From an uncultured Lachnospiraceae bacterium (GTDB lineage: Bacteria; Bacillota; Clostridia; Lachnospirales; Lachnospiraceae), in assembly GCA_902788035.1 (NCBI GenBank), contig CADAIL010000004.1:1-64000 (forward strand): a stretch of 64,000 nt of DNA. The letters are read 5' to 3'. Made by a program: the position numbers and the translations under genes. The notes under the pieces are model-generated. The model was given only the letters and a program-made list of their open reading frames with translations, had not been told where the DNA came from and ran no database searches. Below, one piece after another: positions 8,177 through 17,769 of this stretch (positions within the stretch are counted from its first letter, which is position 1; every line of letters begins with the position of its first letter).

Positions 8177-8208
8177 CGTCTAACCCCTCTCGATTTTTTA
8201 CACAGTGT

Positions 8209-8237
8209 ATGATAACACATAAGCATCAGACAGACAA
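8209..8237 (-). promoter_or_regulatory. Promoter of the SGNH-like/amidase pair
   Basis: Minus-strand TTGTCT (8232-8237), a 17-bp spacer and TATCAT (8209-8214), 33 bp before the start codon. Confidence 0.6.
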
Positions 8238-8303
8238 ATAAAAACAGATTTAAGTTTTATGCTCCCTGCCGGCACGATTCAGGCATCCTGGCTCCCTGCC
8301 GAC

Positions 8304-8354
8304 GCAAAAAGAGGAATCCCCGCACTGAGCTTTACTCAATGCGGCAATTCCTCC
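8304..8354 (-). terminator. Terminator at the end of the alpha (rplQ) operon
   Basis: Arms 8311-8329 (gaggaatccccgcactgag) and 8336-8354 (ctcaatgcggcaattcctc) form a 19-bp stem with few mismatches, followed on the minus strand by TTTTT. It closes the ribosomal cluster. Confidence 0.9.
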
Positions 8355-8442
8355 TGCTTTCATTACTCAAAATCGTTCAGTATCATGACTGAACAACTCA
8401 TACCTTATGTCATTTTGACATTCGCTATGCCGCTCAGACAGA

Positions 8443-8979
8443 TTATACGAGCTCGAGAAGAACTGTCATAGCACCGTCGCCCTTACGCTGGCCGATCTTG
8501 ACGATACGTGTGTAACCGCCGTTACGACCGACATACTTCGGAGCGACATCTTCGAACATCTTCTTGACCATGTCGACCTGCTTTGTATTTCTCTTGCGGC
8601 CCTTGCCTTCTTCCGGGACTTCCTTGATCGGATAGAATACGCGAAGCATTTTTCTTCTGGCATTCATTCTGGACGGAAGATCCTTCTGAATCTCTTTCTC
8701 GACCTCATCGAAAACAGTTACGCGCTTGCCGTCGACAACTTCCTTGACGCGCTTGCCGTTAGCGTCTTTTCTTGCGACCTTAGCTTTGACTGTGACTGTC
8801 TCAAAATTATCTTTCTCTTTTACTGCGAGAGCGATGAGACCTTCAGCGATTCTGCGAACTTCCTTAGCCTTAGCTTCTGTTGTGACGATCTTGCCATGGT
8901 AAAGAAGCATTGTGACCTGGTTTCTGAGAAGAGCTTTTCTCTGTGCTGCTGTTCTGCTGAGTTTTCTGTATCCAGACAT
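8443..8979 (-). CDS. rplQ: 50S ribosomal protein L17
   Basis: L17 binds 23S rRNA near the peptide exit tunnel. The N terminus MSGYRKLSRTAAQRKALLRN and the C terminus YTRIVKIGQRKGDGAMTVLLEL are typical. At 178 residues it exceeds the usual 115-130; the extra is an internal segment (about 68-135) rich in charged residues, a form I associate with Lachnospiraceae. It is the last gene of the cluster, 77 bp after rpoA, followed by a strong terminator. Confidence 0.96.
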   Translation of the reverse strand: MSGYRKLSRTAAQRKALLRNQVTMLLYHGKIVTTEAKAKEVRRIAEGLIALAVKEKDNFETVTVKAKVARKDANGKRVKEVVDGKRVTVFDEVEKEIQKDLPSRMNARRKMLRVFYPIKEVPEEGKGRKRNTKQVDMVKKMFEDVAPKYVGRNGGYTRIVKIGQRKGDGAMTVLLELV

Positions 8980-9056
8980 TTAAGTAATCCTCCATTTCAC
9001 GGGACGTTGCCGCCATGCTCTTCGGTCTTACTGACGGTCGCTTACCCCCGCTTTTA

Positions 9057-10016
9057 TTAATCTTCGCTCGGTTTCAGAGAAAGACCAAGCTCTTTGAGTT
9101 TTGCGAGAACTTCCTCAAGGGACTTGCGGCCCAGATTACGGACCTTCATCATATCCTCGGAAGTCTTGTTACACAGTTCTTCGACTGTGTTAATGCCTGC
9201 TCTCTTCAGGCAGTTATAAGAACGAACAGAAAGCTCAAGTTCATCGATATTCATCTCAAGAACCTTTTCTTTCTCATTGTCCTCTTTCTCGATCATTACT
9301 TCGGCTGACTTAGCAGTCTCTGTCAGATCGATGAACAGCTTAAGGTGCTCACTGAGGACCTTAGCTGCAAGGCTGACGGCTTCTTCAGGATTCAGGGTTC
9401 CCTTTGTCCATACATCCAGTGTAAGCTTGTCAAAGTCTGTCTGCTGACCGACACGCGTATTCTCAACAGTCATGTTGACGCGCTCGACCGGTGTGTAAAT
9501 GGAATCTACCGCAATCACACCGATCGGCTGATCATCAGACTTGCCTTTCTCAGCACTGATGTAGCCTCTGCCCTTGGTAATTGTCATTTCAATGTAAAGT
9601 CGGCAATCCGCTCCGCCGTTCAGAGTTGCAATCGGCTGCTCCGGATTCATGATCTCGATATCAGAATCTGCCTGAATATCGGAAGCATGTACTACGCCTT
9701 CGCCTTCATATTCAATGTATGCCGTCTTCGGTTCGTCCGTATCGGAATTGTTGCGGATTGCAAGGCTCTTAAGATTGAGAATAATCTCTGTGACGTCTTC
9801 CTTGACACCCGGAATCGGGCTGAATTCATGAAGCACGCCGCCGATCTTGACCTGACTTACCGCAGCGCCCGGGAGAGATGAGAGCATAATTCTTCTCAAT
9901 GAATTTCCAAGCGTTGTGCCATATCCTCTTTCAAGAGGTTCGACTACAAATCTGCCAAATTTCTTATCATCTGATAATTCCGCAACTGTAATCTTCGGCT
10001 TGTTAAAATCAAACAC
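9057..10016 (-). CDS. rpoA: RNA polymerase alpha subunit
   Basis: It dimerises to scaffold RNA polymerase assembly and contacts promoter UP elements and activators. The N-terminal domain (1-230) includes [17 protein letters not shown], the dimer and beta-contact region. A Glu/Lys-rich linker (about 240-250) joins the C-terminal domain (252-319), where [20 protein letters not shown] and [10 protein letters not shown] form the DNA-binding helices. The length of 319 is normal. It lies between rpsD and rplQ, the standard Bacillota order. Confidence 0.98.
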   Translation of the reverse strand: MFDFNKPKITVAELSDDKKFGRFVVEPLERGYGTTLGNSLRRIMLSSLPGAAVSQVKIGGVLHEFSPIPGVKEDVTEIILNLKSLAIRNNSDTDEPKTAYIEYEGEGVVHASDIQADSDIEIMNPEQPIATLNGGADCRLYIEMTITKGRGYISAEKGKSDDQPIGVIAVDSIYTPVERVNMTVENTRVGQQTDFDKLTLDVWTKGTLNPEEAVSLAAKVLSEHLKLFIDLTETAKSAEVMIEKEDNEKEKVLEMNIDELELSVRSYNCLKRAGINTVEELCNKTSEDMMKVRNLGRKSLEEVLAKLKELGLSLKPSED

Positions 10017-10070
10017 TAAGTATACCCTCCTTTGGGATTGTGGTGCACATTTCCGGCATATAATCAGTTA

Positions 10071-10673
10071 TTACTTAGAATACAACTCGACGATAAGCAT
10101 TTCGTTGACCGGTACATCGATCAGCTCTCTTGTCGGAACTTCCTTCACAATACCGGACATATGCTCTGTATCAGCCTCGAGCCATTCCGGAACTGCGCGA
10201 CCTGCTGTTGCAGCAAGGATGCCGTTCTCTGCCTTATATCTCGGAGAAGACTGCTTCTTCTCTTTGATTTCGATCTTGTCGCCTGCCTTTACCTGGTAGG
10301 ATGGGATGTTGACTGTCTTGCCGTTGACCAGAACATGCTTATGATCTACGATCTGACGAGCCTCACGTCTTGTACGGGCAAATCCGAGACGGAAAAGGAC
10401 ATTGTCAAGACGAAGCTCGAGCATAGCCATGAGGTTCTCACCTGTCATGCCCTTCATGCGGTCGGCTCTTTCATAATAGTTACGGAACGGCTTCTCAAGT
10501 ACGCCGTAGATGAATTTTGCTTTCTGCTTCTCGCGGAGCTGCAGGCCGTATTCGGAAACCTTACGGGTGCTTCTCTTGAGTTCGCGAGTAGACTTCTTGT
10601 CAATACCGAGATATGCCGGCTCAATACCGAGAGCTCTGCATCTCTTAAGATACGGTACTCTATTTACTGCCAT
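10071..10673 (-). CDS. rpsD: 30S ribosomal protein S4
   Basis: A primary 16S rRNA binder that starts small-subunit assembly. The S4 RNA-binding domain (about 90-155) contains [21 protein letters not shown] and [18 protein letters not shown]. The N-terminal region lacks the four-cysteine zinc cluster of some homologues (one Cys only), so it is the zinc-free form. 200 residues. Here it sits inside the alpha operon, between rpsK and rpoA. Confidence 0.97.
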   Translation of the reverse strand: MAVNRVPYLKRCRALGIEPAYLGIDKKSTRELKRSTRKVSEYGLQLREKQKAKFIYGVLEKPFRNYYERADRMKGMTGENLMAMLELRLDNVLFRLGFARTRREARQIVDHKHVLVNGKTVNIPSYQVKAGDKIEIKEKKQSSPRYKAENGILAATAGRAVPEWLEADTEHMSGIVKEVPTRELIDVPVNEMLIVELYSK

Positions 10674-10717
10674 TTATTATGGACCTCCTAATGAACTTGG
10701 CTAATCAATGAAATAAG

Positions 10718-11116
10718 TTATACTCTTCTTCTCTTCGGCGGACGGCATCCATTGTGCGGAACCGGAGTTACGTCCTCAATGCTCACTACCTGAAGACCTG
10801 ATGCAGAGAGTGCACGGATTGCTGCTTCTCTTCCTGAACCCGGGCCTTTGACAAAGACTTCAACCGTCTTAAGACCGTGCGGAAGAGCTGCTTTCGTTGC
10901 AGTTTCTGCAGCCATCTGAGCTGCATAGGGAGTAGATTTCCTTGAACCGCGGAATCCAAGGCCGCCTGCGGAAGCCCATGAAAGAGCATTTCCTCTGGCA
11001 TCCGTCAGCGTAACAATAGTATTATTGAAAGAAGACTGGATATGTGCCTGTCCATGTTCAACGTTTTTCCTGACCTTACGTTTCGTATTGGTCGTTTTTC
11101 TCTGTACCTTTGCCAT
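10718..11116 (-). CDS. rpsK: 30S ribosomal protein S11
   Basis: S11 lies on the platform of the small subunit and shapes the mRNA exit (E-site) region. Signatures are [35 protein letters not shown] and the basic C terminus [16 protein letters not shown]. 132 residues, normal. It starts 36 bp after rpsM. Confidence 0.97.
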   Translation of the reverse strand: MAKVQRKTTNTKRKVRKNVEHGQAHIQSSFNNTIVTLTDARGNALSWASAGGLGFRGSRKSTPYAAQMAAETATKAALPHGLKTVEVFVKGPGSGREAAIRALSASGLQVVSIEDVTPVPHNGCRPPKRRRV

Positions 11117-11152
11117 AAAAACTAACCTACTTTCCTTTCGTAGTTACGTGCT

Positions 11153-11521
11153 TTACTTCTTCTTGTTAGCGACTGTACGTCTCGGGCCCTTGCGGGTTCT
11201 GGCGTTATTCTTTGTGTTCTGTCCGCGAACCGGAAGACCTTTTCTGTGACGAATGCCTCTGTAGCATCCGATTTCTGTGAGGCGCTTGATGTTCATAGCG
11301 ACTTCACGGCGAAGGTCACCTTCTACGACGCATGTCTCGTCCATGACGTCCTTGATACGGATGACTTCTTCATCTGTCAGATCACGTACACGTGTATCCG
11401 GATTAACATTTGCGTCCTTAAGGATCCTTGAAGCCGTTGTCCTGCCGATACCGTAAATATAGGTAAGACCGATCTCAACGCGCTTATCTCTTGGTAAATC
11501 AACACCAGCTAAACGAGCCAT
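11153..11521 (-). CDS. rpsM: 30S ribosomal protein S13
   Basis: S13 sits in the small-subunit head and contacts the P-site tRNA and the large subunit. The start at 11519-11521 gives [19 protein letters not shown] and 122 residues, with GGAGG 7 nt upstream; the open frame extends 51 codons further upstream but without family similarity. Motifs are [15 protein letters not shown] and the C-terminal [20 protein letters not shown]. It is preceded by an unusually long 238-bp gap. Confidence 0.97.
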   Translation of the reverse strand: MARLAGVDLPRDKRVEIGLTYIYGIGRTTASRILKDANVNPDTRVRDLTDEEVIRIKDVMDETCVVEGDLRREVAMNIKRLTEIGCYRGIRHRKGLPVRGQNTKNNARTRKGPRRTVANKKK

Positions 11522-11759
11522 TGTTTTCCTCCAACTGTAAGTTTCTTTTGTTTCTTTGTTACTTCGGGTTACTAGTTTCCTAATTGGGGCTAAGTATAAG
11601 CCCAGCCATCCCGCGCCCGGCGATGACCTTTCCGGCACAAAAAAGATTTGATGACGCGTACCGGTATTAAGCACTAATATCGGCTCATAAGCTGATATAT
11701 AGTATACAGTTCGTGCAGCCGCGCTACGAACTGGTATTAACTTAATATGTAGCTTTTAA
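11522..11759 (-). other. Unexplained 238-bp leader between rpmJ and rpsM
   Basis: Most neighbours in this cluster are spaced by less than 60 bp. This stretch holds hairpin agttcgt/acgaact near 11715-11740 and a small gggct/agccc hairpin near 11593-11612. No convincing promoter hexamers or T-run were found. It could be a ribosomal-protein leader RNA or a processing region. Confidence 0.4.
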
Positions 11760-11873
11760 TTAACCCTGTCTCTGTTTGTGCTTCGGATTCTCACAGATGA
11801 TTCTGATTGAGCCCTTACGCTTGATGACTTTGCACTTCTCACACATAGGTTTAACGGAAGATCTAACCTTCAT
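11760..11873 (-). CDS. rpmJ: 50S ribosomal protein L36
   Basis: A 37-residue zinc-binding protein of the large subunit, read as [20 protein letters not shown] followed by [17 protein letters not shown]. The zinc ligands are the CEKC pair plus the later Cys and His (ICENPKH), so this is the zinc-containing C+ form. A ribosome binding site (AAAGGAGG) precedes the ATG. It is too short to be found by length filters. Confidence 0.95.
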   Translation of the reverse strand: MKVRSSVKPMCEKCKVIKRKGSIRIICENPKHKQRQG

Positions 11874-11916
11874 TTATTGAACCTCCTTTCCGAAAACTGC
11901 GCTCAAGGCGCACAAA

Positions 11917-11948
11917 AGTCCGCATACTAGTATACTAGTCTGCGGACT
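11917..11948. other. Long palindrome between infA and rpmJ
   Basis: agtccgcatactagta pairs with tactagtctgcggact, 15 of 16 positions, with no unpaired loop bases in the DNA palindrome. The minus strand continues TTTTGTG, so it resembles an intrinsic terminator or attenuator inside the operon; the plus strand continues ctcttttg. Confidence 0.7.
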
Positions 11949-11994
11949 CTTTTGCAAGCATTAATTTATTTTTTTTGAATCGTGTTATTTTGCC

Positions 11995-12213
11995 TTATTT
12001 GTCACGCCATACGATGCGTCCTTTGTCCAGATCATACGGGGAAAGCTCAATAGTGACCTTATCACCCGGAAGAATTCGGATGAAGTTCATGCGAAGCTTC
12101 CCGCTGATATGCGCAAGAACAACATGCTTATTCTCAAGTTCTACCTTGAACATGGCGTTCGGAAGTTTCTCAAGAACAACACCTTCAACTTCAATAGCAT
12201 CTGCTTTAGACAT
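11995..12213 (-). CDS. infA: Translation initiation factor IF-1
   Basis: An S1/OB-fold protein that occupies the ribosomal A site during initiation. The 72-residue length and the sequence [20 protein letters not shown] and [18 protein letters not shown] are diagnostic. It lies 86 bp after map. The KOW-domain gene often found between map and infA in Clostridia is absent. Confidence 0.98.
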   Translation of the reverse strand: MSKADAIEVEGVVLEKLPNAMFKVELENKHVVLAHISGKLRMNFIRILPGDKVTIELSPYDLDKGRIVWRDK

Positions 12214-12299
12214 ATAACTTAAATCCTCCTTATAAAAAAAGCAAGCTTTTATCTGACATAGTTGTATCGAATGGCGCTGACCAGCTCACTGGTCGCAGA

Positions 12300-13058
12300 T
12301 TAGATGCAGGTCAGAAGTTCCGGTTCCCCGTCTCGGATCAGCACCGTATTTTCATAGTGGGCTGACAGTGATCCGTCAGCCGTGCGCACAGTCCATCCGT
12401 CATCCGACTGCAGCACTCCTGCCGCACCGGCATTTATCATCGGTTCGACCGCGATCGTCATATTGGGAACGAGCAAAAGTCCTCTTCCCTTCTGTGCGGT
12501 ATTGGGAACCAGCGGCGGTTCATGTAAATGGGTTCCTATCCCGTGACCCGTAAGCTCCCTGACAACTCCGAATCCGAATGACTCTGCATAGGACTCGACA
12601 GCCCCGGAGATATCATACAGGTGAAATCCTGCCCTGGCATATTTCATTCCCTCGAAAAAGCTGTCTCTCGTGACCTCAATCAGCTGTGCCGCTTCAGGTG
12701 AGATATTTCCCACCCCCCAGGTCCTTGCGGCATCTGAGTGATAGCCTTTCCATATAAGTCCCGCGTCGAGAGATACAATATCTCCATCTTTCAAGACCCT
12801 CTCCTCCGATGGAATACCATGTACGATCTCGTCATTGACGGAGACGCAGATCGACGCAGGATATCCTCCGTAGTTTTTAAAATTGGGAATGCCGCCTTCT
12901 TCGAGGATCAGCCGTTCACCGAACTCATCGATAGATTTTGTAGAGATGCCCGGTCTGATGAACTTGCGGAGAGCTTCATGCACGCGGGCCAACTTATGTC
13001 CCGCAATACGCATGAGCTCGATCTCTTCATCTGTCTTTACGTTCTGAGCAATCCTCAT
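12300..13058 (-). CDS. map: Methionine aminopeptidase, type I
   Basis: It removes the initiator methionine from nascent proteins. The dinuclear metal ligands are all visible: Asp in SLDAGLIW, Asp in YHSDAART, His in LTGHGIGTHLH, Glu in VEPMI and Glu in YENTVLI. 252 residues, type Ia without a zinc-finger extension. Its ATG overlaps the adk stop by one base (TGATG), so translation is coupled. Confidence 0.97.
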   Translation of the reverse strand: MRIAQNVKTDEEIELMRIAGHKLARVHEALRKFIRPGISTKSIDEFGERLILEEGGIPNFKNYGGYPASICVSVNDEIVHGIPSEERVLKDGDIVSLDAGLIWKGYHSDAARTWGVGNISPEAAQLIEVTRDSFFEGMKYARAGFHLYDISGAVESYAESFGFGVVRELTGHGIGTHLHEPPLVPNTAQKGRGLLLVPNMTIAVEPMINAGAAGVLQSDDGWTVRTADGSLSAHYENTVLIRDGEPELLTCI

Positions 13059-13699
13059 CAGCCGAGGAGCCCCTTGATGTCCGCAAATACCTTGTCCATA
13101 TCCTGTGTTCCGTCGACCGAAACTAGAATACCTTTAGCCTTATAGTAGTCGATAAGCGGCTGGGTCTGTGCATGATATACATCGAGCCTTGTCTTAACAG
13201 TCTCGGGCTTGTCATCGTCCCTGAGAATCAGGTTCTGACCGCATGTATCGCATACACCTTCTACCTTAGGCGGATTGAAAACGACATGATACGTAGCACC
13301 GCAGCCAACACAGGCGCGTCTGCCTGACATGCGGCTGATAATGGCTTCATCCGGAACATCGATGTCAAGCGCATAATCCATCTTCTGCCCCATTTTGGCA
13401 ACTGCGGCATCGAGCGCCTCAGCCTGCGGGATCGTTCTCGGGAATCCGTCGAGAACATATCCGTTCACGCAATCATCCTGAGCGATACGGTCCGCAACGA
13501 GATCACAGACCAGTTCATCCGGGACAAGCTTGCCGGCATCCATGTAGGATTTTGCCTTCTTTCCGAGTTCCGTGCCGCCCTTAATGTTCGCGCGGAAAAT
13601 ATCGCCGGTCGAGATATGCGGAATGCCATACTCTGCCGCGACTCTCTTCGCCTGTGTTCCTTTTCCTGCACCCGGTGCGCCAAGCATAATGACCTTCAT
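13058..13699 (-). CDS. adk: Adenylate kinase
   Basis: It interconverts ATP + AMP and 2 ADP. The P-loop is [10 protein letters not shown] at residues 7-16, followed by the AMP site (STGDIFRAN and DGFPRT). The LID carries four cysteines (CVGCG and CDTCG), the zinc-binding form of Bacillota. 213 residues. It follows a 521-bp gap after secY and appears to start a new transcript. Ribosome binding site GGAGG. Confidence 0.97.
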   Translation of the reverse strand: MKVIMLGAPGAGKGTQAKRVAAEYGIPHISTGDIFRANIKGGTELGKKAKSYMDAGKLVPDELVCDLVADRIAQDDCVNGYVLDGFPRTIPQAEALDAAVAKMGQKMDYALDIDVPDEAIISRMSGRRACVGCGATYHVVFNPPKVEGVCDTCGQNLILRDDDKPETVKTRLDVYHAQTQPLIDYYKAKGILVSVDGTQDMDKVFADIKGLLG

Positions 13700-13790
13700 G
13701 TCCTTACCTCCTCGTTAATACTTGATAAATCGAACTTTCTGCGGGCACGCCGCGCGTGCCGCATTCTTACTGATTTCTGCACTATCTATA

Positions 13791-13820
13791 AGTATATCAC
13801 GAGAAGTACCGGATTGAAAA
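13791..13820 (-). promoter_or_regulatory. Candidate promoter for adk and the alpha operon
   Basis: Minus-strand TTTTCA (13815-13820), an 18-bp spacer and TATACT (13791-13796). The transcript would carry a leader of about 85 nt including a GC-rich hairpin (13741-13762). Confidence 0.5.
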
Positions 13821-13849
13821 TCACTTTTATCATTCCGCTGGATAAAATC

Positions 13850-13901
13850 GCAGACTGCGCCGGGGTTCAATACCGGCGCAAGCATTACAAGTGCAGTCTG
13901 C
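13850..13901. other. Two-tier hairpin upstream of the adk promoter
   Basis: gcagactgc (13850-13858) pairs perfectly with gcagtctgc (13893-13901), and gcgccgg pairs with ccggcgc inside. No T-run. Confidence 0.5.
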
Positions 13902-13928
13902 CGTAAGTAATATGTGGTATGAGAGCAG

Positions 13929-14177
13929 GTTACCGCTCACAGCCAATATGACAACGCTACGGCACGAGATTTACATATTCAATCGGAAAGCATTCGCAGG
14001 GCGAACGAGAAACCTGAGAATGCTGCACTTTCCGTGACCAGAAGTATGCGAGGAGCGACTGACGGGAACGGAAAGTTGCAGATGCATTCGATGGTTTCGA
14101 TGTGAGAACAAGAGCTTTACGATGAATATGTAAACAAGTGCCGCGACTTTGTATCAGATTGGCTGTGAGCAGTAACC
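13929..14177. repeat. 249-bp foldback sequence between secY and adk
   Basis: The outer 20 bp (ggttaccgctcacagccaat, 13929-13948) and 14158-14177 are inverted repeats with one mismatch. A second block around tttacatattca (13970s) pairs with tgaatatgtaaa (14120s), and gcactttccgt (14025-14035) pairs with acggaaagttgc (14068-14079). The arms are otherwise diverged by indels. No coding content. It is MITE-like or a long structured RNA. Confidence 0.7.
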
Positions 14178-14181
14178 GATT

Positions 14182-14213
14182 AACAAAACGGCTGCCGCGC
14201 AAGCGACAGCCGT
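14182..14213 (-). terminator. Terminator after secY
   Basis: acggctg (14188-14194) pairs with cagccgt (14207-14213) on a GC-rich stem. The minus strand continues TTTTGTTA. It would end the S10-spc transcript. Confidence 0.7.
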
Positions 14214-14220
14214 ATGATTC

Positions 14221-15537
14221 TTATGAATTGAGGAATCCTTTATAATTTCTGACGACCATCATCGACTCGATCTGTTTAACGGTCTCAAGAATGACACCGA
14301 CGATAATGATGATGGATGTTCCGCCGAACGAAACACTGGCATTGAACACACCGTTGAAGAAGAACGGGATGATCGCGATGATCACAAGACCTGCCGCACC
14401 GATGAAAATGATGTAGCTCAGGATCTTGTTAAGATAATCCGACGTTGGCTTGCCGGGTCTGATGCCCGGGATAAAGCCGCCCTGCTTCTTCATATTGTCC
14501 GCGACCTCAAGCGGGTTGAATGTGATCGACGTATAGAAATACGCGAAGAAAATCACGAGGACAATGTACAGGATAAGTCCGACGTTGTAAATCGGATGTG
14601 TTATGCTGAACCAGTTATTCGAATTCAGGATACCAAGCAGGGTCCCGAACCAGCCAGTCGCATTCCTGTGTCCGCTGAACGTCGCGATAATCGACGGGAA
14701 GGACATGATGGAGGAAGCGAAGATGACCGGGATAACTCCGGCTGTATTGACTTTGAGCGGAATGTGTGTCGACTGACCGCCGACCATACGTCTTCCGACC
14801 ATTTTCTTTGAATACTGTACCGGAATATTTCTCTGTGCTCCGTTAAGGATAAGAACGAGCACAACCAATGCTACAATAATCGCGATAATGATGATAGCTG
14901 CCAGACCACCGCGAGCAATTGTCTTTCCCTTTACGAACTGCTCATAGAGGCTCGTAAGGTCGTTCGGAACACGGGAAAGGATATTGATCAAAAGTACCAT
15001 AGAGATACCGTTGCCGATTCCCTTCTCCGTGATCTGCTCGCCTATCCACATCAGGAATGAGGACCCTGCAGTGAGACTGACTACTACAACAACCGCTTTG
15101 GCAAAATCCATATCCGGAATCAGGCCCTGGTTTCCAAAACCGACTGCCATTGCAATCGATTCGAAAAGCGACAGACCAACCGTAAGATAACGGGTGATTG
15201 CTGTCAGTTTTTTCCTTCCATCCTCGCCATCCCTCTGCATCTCTTCGAGAGCCGGGATAGCGATGGTAAGAAGCTGAACTATAATAGACGCTGTGATATA
15301 CGGAGTAATGGATAATGCCAGGATTGACATACTGGAGAATGAGCCTCCCGTGAACGCGTCAAAGAAATTGAACGCGTCGCCGGACTGTGCAGCGAACCAT
15401 TCAGCAAAATAGTCTCTGTTCACGCCCGGTACCGGGATCTGGCATCCCAGTCTGATGATAATCAGGCACAGGAGGATGAAGAACATCCTTCTCCTGATAT
15501 CTTGAACCTTAAATGCATCCATTATCTTCCGAAACAT
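14221..15537 (-). CDS. secY: Protein translocase subunit SecY
   Basis: The channel of the Sec translocon, with ten membrane segments expected over 438 residues. The cytoplasmic loops show GCQIPVPGVN, ITPYITASIIVQLL (plug and TM2 region), and NPLEVADNMKKQGGFIPGIRPG before TM9. It accepts substrates driven by SecA (46.4 kb). The start overlaps the rplO stop by one base. A terminator follows. Confidence 0.97.
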   Translation of the reverse strand: MFRKIMDAFKVQDIRRRMFFILLCLIIIRLGCQIPVPGVNRDYFAEWFAAQSGDAFNFFDAFTGGSFSSMSILALSITPYITASIIVQLLTIAIPALEEMQRDGEDGRKKLTAITRYLTVGLSLFESIAMAVGFGNQGLIPDMDFAKAVVVVVSLTAGSSFLMWIGEQITEKGIGNGISMVLLINILSRVPNDLTSLYEQFVKGKTIARGGLAAIIIIAIIVALVVLVLILNGAQRNIPVQYSKKMVGRRMVGGQSTHIPLKVNTAGVIPVIFASSIMSFPSIIATFSGHRNATGWFGTLLGILNSNNWFSITHPIYNVGLILYIVLVIFFAYFYTSITFNPLEVADNMKKQGGFIPGIRPGKPTSDYLNKILSYIIFIGAAGLVIIAIIPFFFNGVFNASVSFGGTSIIIIVGVILETVKQIESMMVVRNYKGFLNS

Positions 15538-15977
15538 CAGATCACCTCAACACTGCCGCCTGCTGCTTCAATCTTAGCCTTAGCGCTCTCACTCACAGCA
15601 TTCACCTTGACTGTGAGCTTCTTTGTGAGCTCGCCCTTGCCGAGAACCTTGACACCATCCGCAAGTTTTGCAACTACGCCTGTCTCAAGAAGAAGCTCCG
15701 GTGTTACCACTGTGCCGTCTTCGAACTTCTCGAGATGAGCAACATTAACAACAACGATTTCCTTGGAATTGCGGTTCGTGAAACCTCTCTTCGGAAGTCG
15801 TCTGAACAGCGGCATCTGGCCACCTTCGAAACCTGGTCTCGGTGCTCCGGAACGAGCCTTCTGACCCTTATGTCCCTTACCTGCTGTCTTTCCGTTGCCT
15901 GAGCTCTCGCCACGGCCTCTGCGGAAATTATCGCTCTGTCTGGAACCGGGAGCCGGCTTTAAATTCGATAAATCCAT
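15537..15977 (-). CDS. rplO: 50S ribosomal protein L15
   Basis: A late-assembly protein of the large subunit. The N-terminal glycine-rich tail includes [20 protein letters not shown] and then [20 protein letters not shown] place the start at ATG 15975-15977 ([12 protein letters not shown], 146 residues), 8 nt after AGGAGG; a GTG three codons upstream overlaps that site. Confidence 0.97.
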   Translation of the reverse strand: MDLSNLKPAPGSRQSDNFRRGRGESSGNGKTAGKGHKGQKARSGAPRPGFEGGQMPLFRRLPKRGFTNRNSKEIVVVNVAHLEKFEDGTVVTPELLLETGVVAKLADGVKVLGKGELTKKLTVKVNAVSESAKAKIEAAGGSVEVI

Positions 15978-15992
15978 TATTGGCACCTCCTA

Positions 15993-16181
15993 TTATACTT
16001 CTTCAACTTTTACGAGATAGCCGATTTTATGCAGCTGTCCGCGTGTAGCAGCGTTATCCGGAAGGATTACAGAAGAACCAAGCTTATGGAAGCCCATAGA
16101 CTCGATGACTTTCTTGTTCTTCGGAACAGCGCCGATCGTAGACTTAACAAGTGTGATTTTTAATTTCTTCTCTTCTGCCAT
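15993..16181 (-). CDS. rpmD: 50S ribosomal protein L30
   Basis: A small two-layer protein of the large subunit. The start at 16179-16181 gives MAEEKKLKITLVKSTIGAVP, 62 residues, which matches the family length. NKKVIESMGFHKLGSSVILPD is typical. It lies 13 bp after rpsE. Confidence 0.96.
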   Translation of the reverse strand: MAEEKKLKITLVKSTIGAVPKNKKVIESMGFHKLGSSVILPDNAATRGQLHKIGYLVKVEEV

Positions 16182-16194
16182 TTCGGTGACCTCC

Positions 16195-16713
16195 TTACGC
16201 CATAATCTCTTCGACGGACTTTCCGCGAAGACGGGCAACTTCCTCAGGAGTCTTGAGAGACTTGAGGCCGTTCAGCGTAGCAAAAACAACGTTCTGCTTG
16301 TTGTTGGAGCCGAGGGACTTTGTACGGATGTTTCTGATGCCGGCAAGCTCGATGACTGCACGGGCCGGACCACCGGCGATAACACCAGTACCTTCCGGTG
16401 CTCTCTTCAGAAGCACGGAAGCGCCGCCGAATTTACCATAAGTGTCATGTGTAACGCTGTTGTAATCTGTTCTGGCAACAGAAATCATATGCTTCTGAGC
16501 ATCTTCCTTACCCTTGCGGATAGCTTCTGGAATTTCAGCTGCCTTGCCGAGGCCTGCACCCACATGACCATTGCCATCACCTACAACGACAAGTGCGGAG
16601 AAACGCATGTTGCGACCGCCCTTAACGACCTTGGTGACGCGCTTGATGGCAACGACTCTATCTTCGAGACCGTTCTCATCTTTGTCGATTCTTTTATTCT
16701 CGTTCTGTCTCAT
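16195..16713 (-). CDS. rpsE: 30S ribosomal protein S5
   Basis: S5 lines the mRNA entry tunnel and influences decoding accuracy. It has the double-stranded RNA-binding N domain ([20 protein letters not shown]) and the C domain ([20 protein letters not shown]). 172 residues. The spectinomycin-contact loop ([10 protein letters not shown]) looks wild type. Confidence 0.97.
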   Translation of the reverse strand: MRQNENKRIDKDENGLEDRVVAIKRVTKVVKGGRNMRFSALVVVGDGNGHVGAGLGKAAEIPEAIRKGKEDAQKHMISVARTDYNSVTHDTYGKFGGASVLLKRAPEGTGVIAGGPARAVIELAGIRNIRTKSLGSNNKQNVVFATLNGLKSLKTPEEVARLRGKSVEEIMA

Positions 16714-16730
16714 GAGTATTCCCCTTCCTC

Positions 16731-17099
16731 TTAGAATGTAAGGCCGGCTTCTCTGGCTGCATCAGCAAGAGCCTGGACCTTTCCATGGTAAACGAAGCCG
16801 CCACGGTCAAAGACTACTTCCTTGATTCCGGCCTGCAGAGCTCTCTCGCCGATCACTTTGCCGACGCGTGCTGCTGCTTCGATATTGTCTGTGTACTCAA
16901 GGCCTTCCTTAACGTCTGCCTGAAGTGTGGAAGCGGATACAAGGGTAACACCCTTCTTATCATCGATAATCTGAGCATACATATGCTTGTTGCTGCGGAA
17001 GACTGCGAGTCTCGGACGCTCAGCCGTTCCGTGAATGTGGCCGCGCATTCTCTTATGTTTCTTCTGACGCGCAAGCGCTCTAGATGGCTTATTAATCAT
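16731..17099 (-). CDS. rplR: 50S ribosomal protein L18
   Basis: It binds 5S rRNA and tethers it to the large subunit. [20 protein letters not shown] and the C-terminal [20 protein letters not shown] are diagnostic. 122 residues, 18 bp after rplF. Confidence 0.97.
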   Translation of the reverse strand: MINKPSRALARQKKHKRMRGHIHGTAERPRLAVFRSNKHMYAQIIDDKKGVTLVSASTLQADVKEGLEYTDNIEAAARVGKVIGERALQAGIKEVVFDRGGFVYHGKVQALADAAREAGLTF

Positions 17100-17117
17100 C
17101 TCTAAACTCTCCTTCCT

Positions 17118-17657
17118 TTATTTCTTACCGGTCTTACCGACCTTGCGGCGGATAATCTCATCAGAATACTTGATGCCCTTGCCCTTATACGGCTCCGGAC
17201 CTCTCTTCTCGCGGATATTTGCAGCATACTGGCCAACAGCCTGCTTGTCGATACCCGTGATCGTGATCTTGTTGCCCTCTACCTTGGACTCAAGGCCTTC
17301 CGGATCGACCATCTCGATCGGGTGGCTGTAGCCGAGTGCGAGGACGAGCTTGTTCCCCTGCTTTGTGGCTCTGTAGCCGACACCGTTGATTTCAAGGACC
17401 TTTGTAAAGCCATCATGAACGCCTGTTACCATGTTCTGGATCAGAGCACGTGTAAGGCCGTGAAGAGCTTTGTGTCTCTTGAGATCGTCCGGTCTTGTGA
17501 CAACGATTTCATTGTCTTTGAGTTCAATGGTCATCTCATTTGAGAGCTCACGTGTAAGTGTGCCCTTCGGACCCTTGACTGTAACAACATTGCCCGGCTG
17601 AATTTCACAGGTAACGCCCTGCGGAAGCACAACCGGCAGTTTGCCGATACGTGACAT
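17118..17657 (-). CDS. rplF: 50S ribosomal protein L6
   Basis: L6 lies near the sarcin-ricin loop and the factor-binding site. [15 protein letters not shown] at the start and the second-repeat motif [20 protein letters not shown] at the end are diagnostic. 179 residues. The 112-bp gap upstream holds a small hairpin (gctatgcgaag/ctttgcatagc) of unknown role. Confidence 0.97.
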   Translation of the reverse strand: MSRIGKLPVVLPQGVTCEIQPGNVVTVKGPKGTLTRELSNEMTIELKDNEIVVTRPDDLKRHKALHGLTRALIQNMVTGVHDGFTKVLEINGVGYRATKQGNKLVLALGYSHPIEMVDPEGLESKVEGNKITITGIDKQAVGQYAANIREKRGPEPYKGKGIKYSDEIIRRKVGKTGKK

Positions 17658-17769
17658 TGATGTTTCCTCCTAATATAAACTTAGATTGTCGGGGCCATGC
17701 GGCCCTGTTTTCAGCTTTAACACTCAGCTATGCAAAGCCATCTACTTCGCATAGCCATGTGAGCATTAT

